Shown here one piece after another: positions 7,044 to 7,610 of a DNA stretch of 7,610 nt (position 1 is the stretch's first letter; every line of letters starts with the position of its first letter). Under the pieces are notes generated by a model. The model saw only the letters and a program-made list of their open reading frames with translations. It was not told where the DNA came from and did no database searches. The stretch lies in NCBI GenBank assembly GCA_963594675.1, contig CAVBGA010000190.1, positions 1 through 7,610 on the forward strand, written 5' to 3'. Position numbers and translations under genes: made by a program. The DNA comes from Ruminococcus_G sp963594675. GTDB lineage: Bacteria; Bacillota; Clostridia; Lachnospirales; Lachnospiraceae.

Positions 7044-7190
7044 ATGAAAGAAAAGAGTAGTGAAAAAAGAAAATTTAAGAAGCCATGCTTAGAAATAATA
7101 AAATTTGATGCGGATGATGTGATTCGGACGAGTGGTGGTGAGTGTCTTACTGTATGTCATGTTGTATGTGAACATACAACACCTCAATGA
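7044..7190 (+). CDS. Small cysteine-rich precursor-like peptide 1 (48 residues)
   Basis: ATG 7044 is preceded by AGAAGG at 7032-7037, a good site and spacing, and the frame runs 48 residues to TGA at 7188-7190. The peptide starts with a lysine-rich stretch (MKEKSSEKRKFKKP), then LEIIKFDADDVIRTSGG (16-32), then a tail with C34, C38 and C42 at a strict four-residue spacing (C-x3-C-x3-C). A further cysteine, C15, lies in the leader. The leader block is nearly identical to that of the next gene, and the three tail cysteines fall at the same residue numbers, so the two are paralogues. The GG before the tail resembles a double-glycine cleavage site, which suggests leader and core of a processed peptide; this is inference, since no maturation enzyme is in the window. 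The family is not one I can name. The 3' end codes through a strong hairpin. Confidence 0.75.
   Translation: MKEKSSEKRKFKKPCLEIIKFDADDVIRTSGGECLTVCHVVCEHTTPQ
7160..7181 (+). repeat. 9-bp perfect stem-loop at the end of peptide gene 1
   Basis: TGTTGTATG (7160-7168) pairs perfectly with CATACAACA (7173-7181) around the loop TGAA. It lies inside the coding sequence for the peptide 1 tail, seven bases before the stop codon and 12 bases before the ribosome binding site of peptide 2. It has no T-run behind it, so it is not a classical terminator; it may tune translation of the second peptide or mark an mRNA processing point. Confidence 0.6.
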
Positions 7191-7207
7191 TTAAGGAAGG
7201 TGAATTT

Positions 7208-7381
7208 ATGAAAGATAATATTGAAAAACCACGTTTGGAAATACCACGTTTGGAAATTATAAAGTTCGACGCTGACGATGTGATTCAAACAAGTGGTGGT
7301 GATACATGTAAATCAGATTGTCCCGGGCATTGTCAGAAGATTTGTGCTCCGCACTGCTGGACTGTAGGTCATCAGTGGTAA
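7208..7381 (+). CDS. Small cysteine-rich precursor-like peptide 2 (57 residues)
   Basis: A 57-residue peptide with a leader containing LEIIKFDADDVIQTSGG (residues 15-31) and a 26-residue tail holding five cysteines at C34, C38, C42, C46 and C50, exactly every fourth residue (C-x3 repeated). Histidines directly precede C42 and C50, with another at H55, and the tail ends W-TVGHQW. There are few Ser/Thr residues in the tail, so classical lanthionine rings are not well supported; thioether crosslinks made by a radical SAM enzyme or metal binding are alternatives. I chose ATG 7208, with AAGGAAGG at 7193-7200. An in-frame ATG at 7187 overlaps the peptide 1 stop as ATGA but has no site and would add MIKEGEF. 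The leader has a duplicated PRLEI unit not present in peptide 1. Product function is not known. Confidence 0.8.
   Translation: MKDNIEKPRLEIPRLEIIKFDADDVIQTSGGDTCKSDCPGHCQKICAPHCWTVGHQW
7229..7258 (+). repeat. 15-bp tandem duplication within the peptide 2 leader
   Basis: CCACGTTTGGAAATA (7229-7243) is followed directly by CCACGTTTGGAAATT (7244-7258), differing in the last base. In the protein this makes PRLEI-PRLEI. Peptide 1 has a single KPCLEI at the equivalent point, so the extra copy is an in-frame duplication specific to peptide 2. Confidence 0.9.
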
Positions 7382-7426
7382 ATTAATTATTATTGCCAAT
7401 TTGTCCCCCATGTTTTTACCATAGAT

Positions 7427-7460
7427 AAAGGCAATCTGTTGTAATAGCAGATTGCCTTTT
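7427..7460. terminator. Strong hairpin between peptide genes and recombinase, probably bidirectional
   Basis: AAAGGCAATCTG (7427-7438) pairs perfectly with CAGATTGCCTTT (7448-7459), a 12-base-pair stem with a 9-base loop TTGTAATAG. On the + strand it is followed by a T and CTCCCATTTT; on the - strand it ends TTTATC. It lies 45 bases after peptide 2 and 14 bases past the convergent recombinase stop, so it can end both transcripts. Confidence 0.8.
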
Positions 7461-7473
7461 CTCCCATTTTATA

Positions 7474-7610
7474 TCACTTCTGAGATTCGTCCTCCCGCAA
7501 TGTAACTGCTCCGGCAGCTCGTCTGCGTCTTTCCTCATCAATAGCCGCATAATGCTTTCTTGTCGTATTTACATCCTTATGGCCCAGTACATCCGCCACA
7601 AGATATATAT
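7474..7610 (-). CDS. Tyrosine recombinase (phage-type integrase), C-terminal end only
   Basis: Read on the - strand from the right edge, the frame beginning at 7608 translates 44 residues to a TGA at 7476-7474. The fragment contains VLGHKDVNTTRKHYA: the LGH histidine and, ten residues on, the HY tyrosine in TTRKHYA are the C-terminal catalytic residues of the tyrosine recombinase (XerC/Int) family, the tyrosine being the nucleophile. The rest is a basic, acidic-ending tail. These enzymes integrate or excise mobile elements or resolve chromosome dimers; a ~44-residue tail cannot tell which. The 5' part lies outside the window. The gene converges on the peptide pair with a shared terminator between. 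Confidence 0.88.
   Translation of the reverse strand, partial: IYLVADVLGHKDVNTTRKHYAAIDEERRRRAAGAVTLREDESQK

Noticed and set aside
7187..7207. ATG 7187 as the start of peptide 2
   Set aside because: It overlaps the peptide 1 stop but has no ribosome binding site, while ATG 7208 has AAGGAAGG at good spacing and a leader matching peptide 1.
1..7610. CRISPR array, tRNA, rRNA or complete insertion sequence
   Set aside because: I saw no regularly spaced repeats, no cloverleaf-like segments with CCA-type ends and no transposase with flanking inverted repeats.

Overview
The window looks like chromosome of a low-GC Firmicute, most likely a gut-type Clostridia such as Lachnospiraceae. The reasons are the AT-rich codon use, strong AGGAGG-like ribosome binding sites, the ylmH / lspA / RluA-family neighbourhood seen in Gram-positives, and a cytidylate-kinase-like protein of a type common in Clostridia. 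The taxon is an inference from gene content; no rRNA or marker search was possible.

Left part (1-5604) is housekeeping, all on the + strand. The C-terminal end of a YlmH-like S4 RNA-binding protein is followed by aroB (3-dehydroquinate synthase), lspA (lipoprotein signal peptidase) and an RluA-family pseudouridine synthase. The aroB/lspA and lspA/RluA pairs overlap, so these three are probably one transcript. After a 141-base gap with two good sigma-A-type promoters come a cytidylate-kinase-like P-loop protein, an AI-2E-family multi-pass membrane protein and dtd (D-aminoacyl-tRNA deacylase). The start codon of dtd directly follows the permease stop. A strong intrinsic terminator (5667-5703) closes this block.

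Right part (5605-7610) is accessory in character. A 311-base AT-rich gap holds the terminator, a pair of AACAAGT direct repeats 21 bp apart and a promoter. It leads into a stand-alone LuxR-type regulator with a helical N-terminal region and a C-terminal helix-turn-helix. Just downstream are two short paralogous peptide genes, 48 and 57 residues; the first was located by reading the sequence and checking its start, stop and ribosome binding site by hand. They share a leader, LEIIKFDADDVI-x-TSGG, followed by a cysteine-rich tail in which cysteines recur every fourth residue: three in the first and five in the second, at the same residue numbers (34, 38, 42, then 46 and 50). They look like precursor peptides of a modified or secreted peptide, and are the most interesting objects here. 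No modifying enzyme, protease or exporter is present in the window.

A 12-bp-stem terminator (7427-7460) separates the peptides from the 3' end of a convergent tyrosine recombinase gene on the - strand, cut by the window edge. The recombinase suggests that a mobile element begins or ends here. Whether the regulator and peptides belong to that element cannot be decided from this window.
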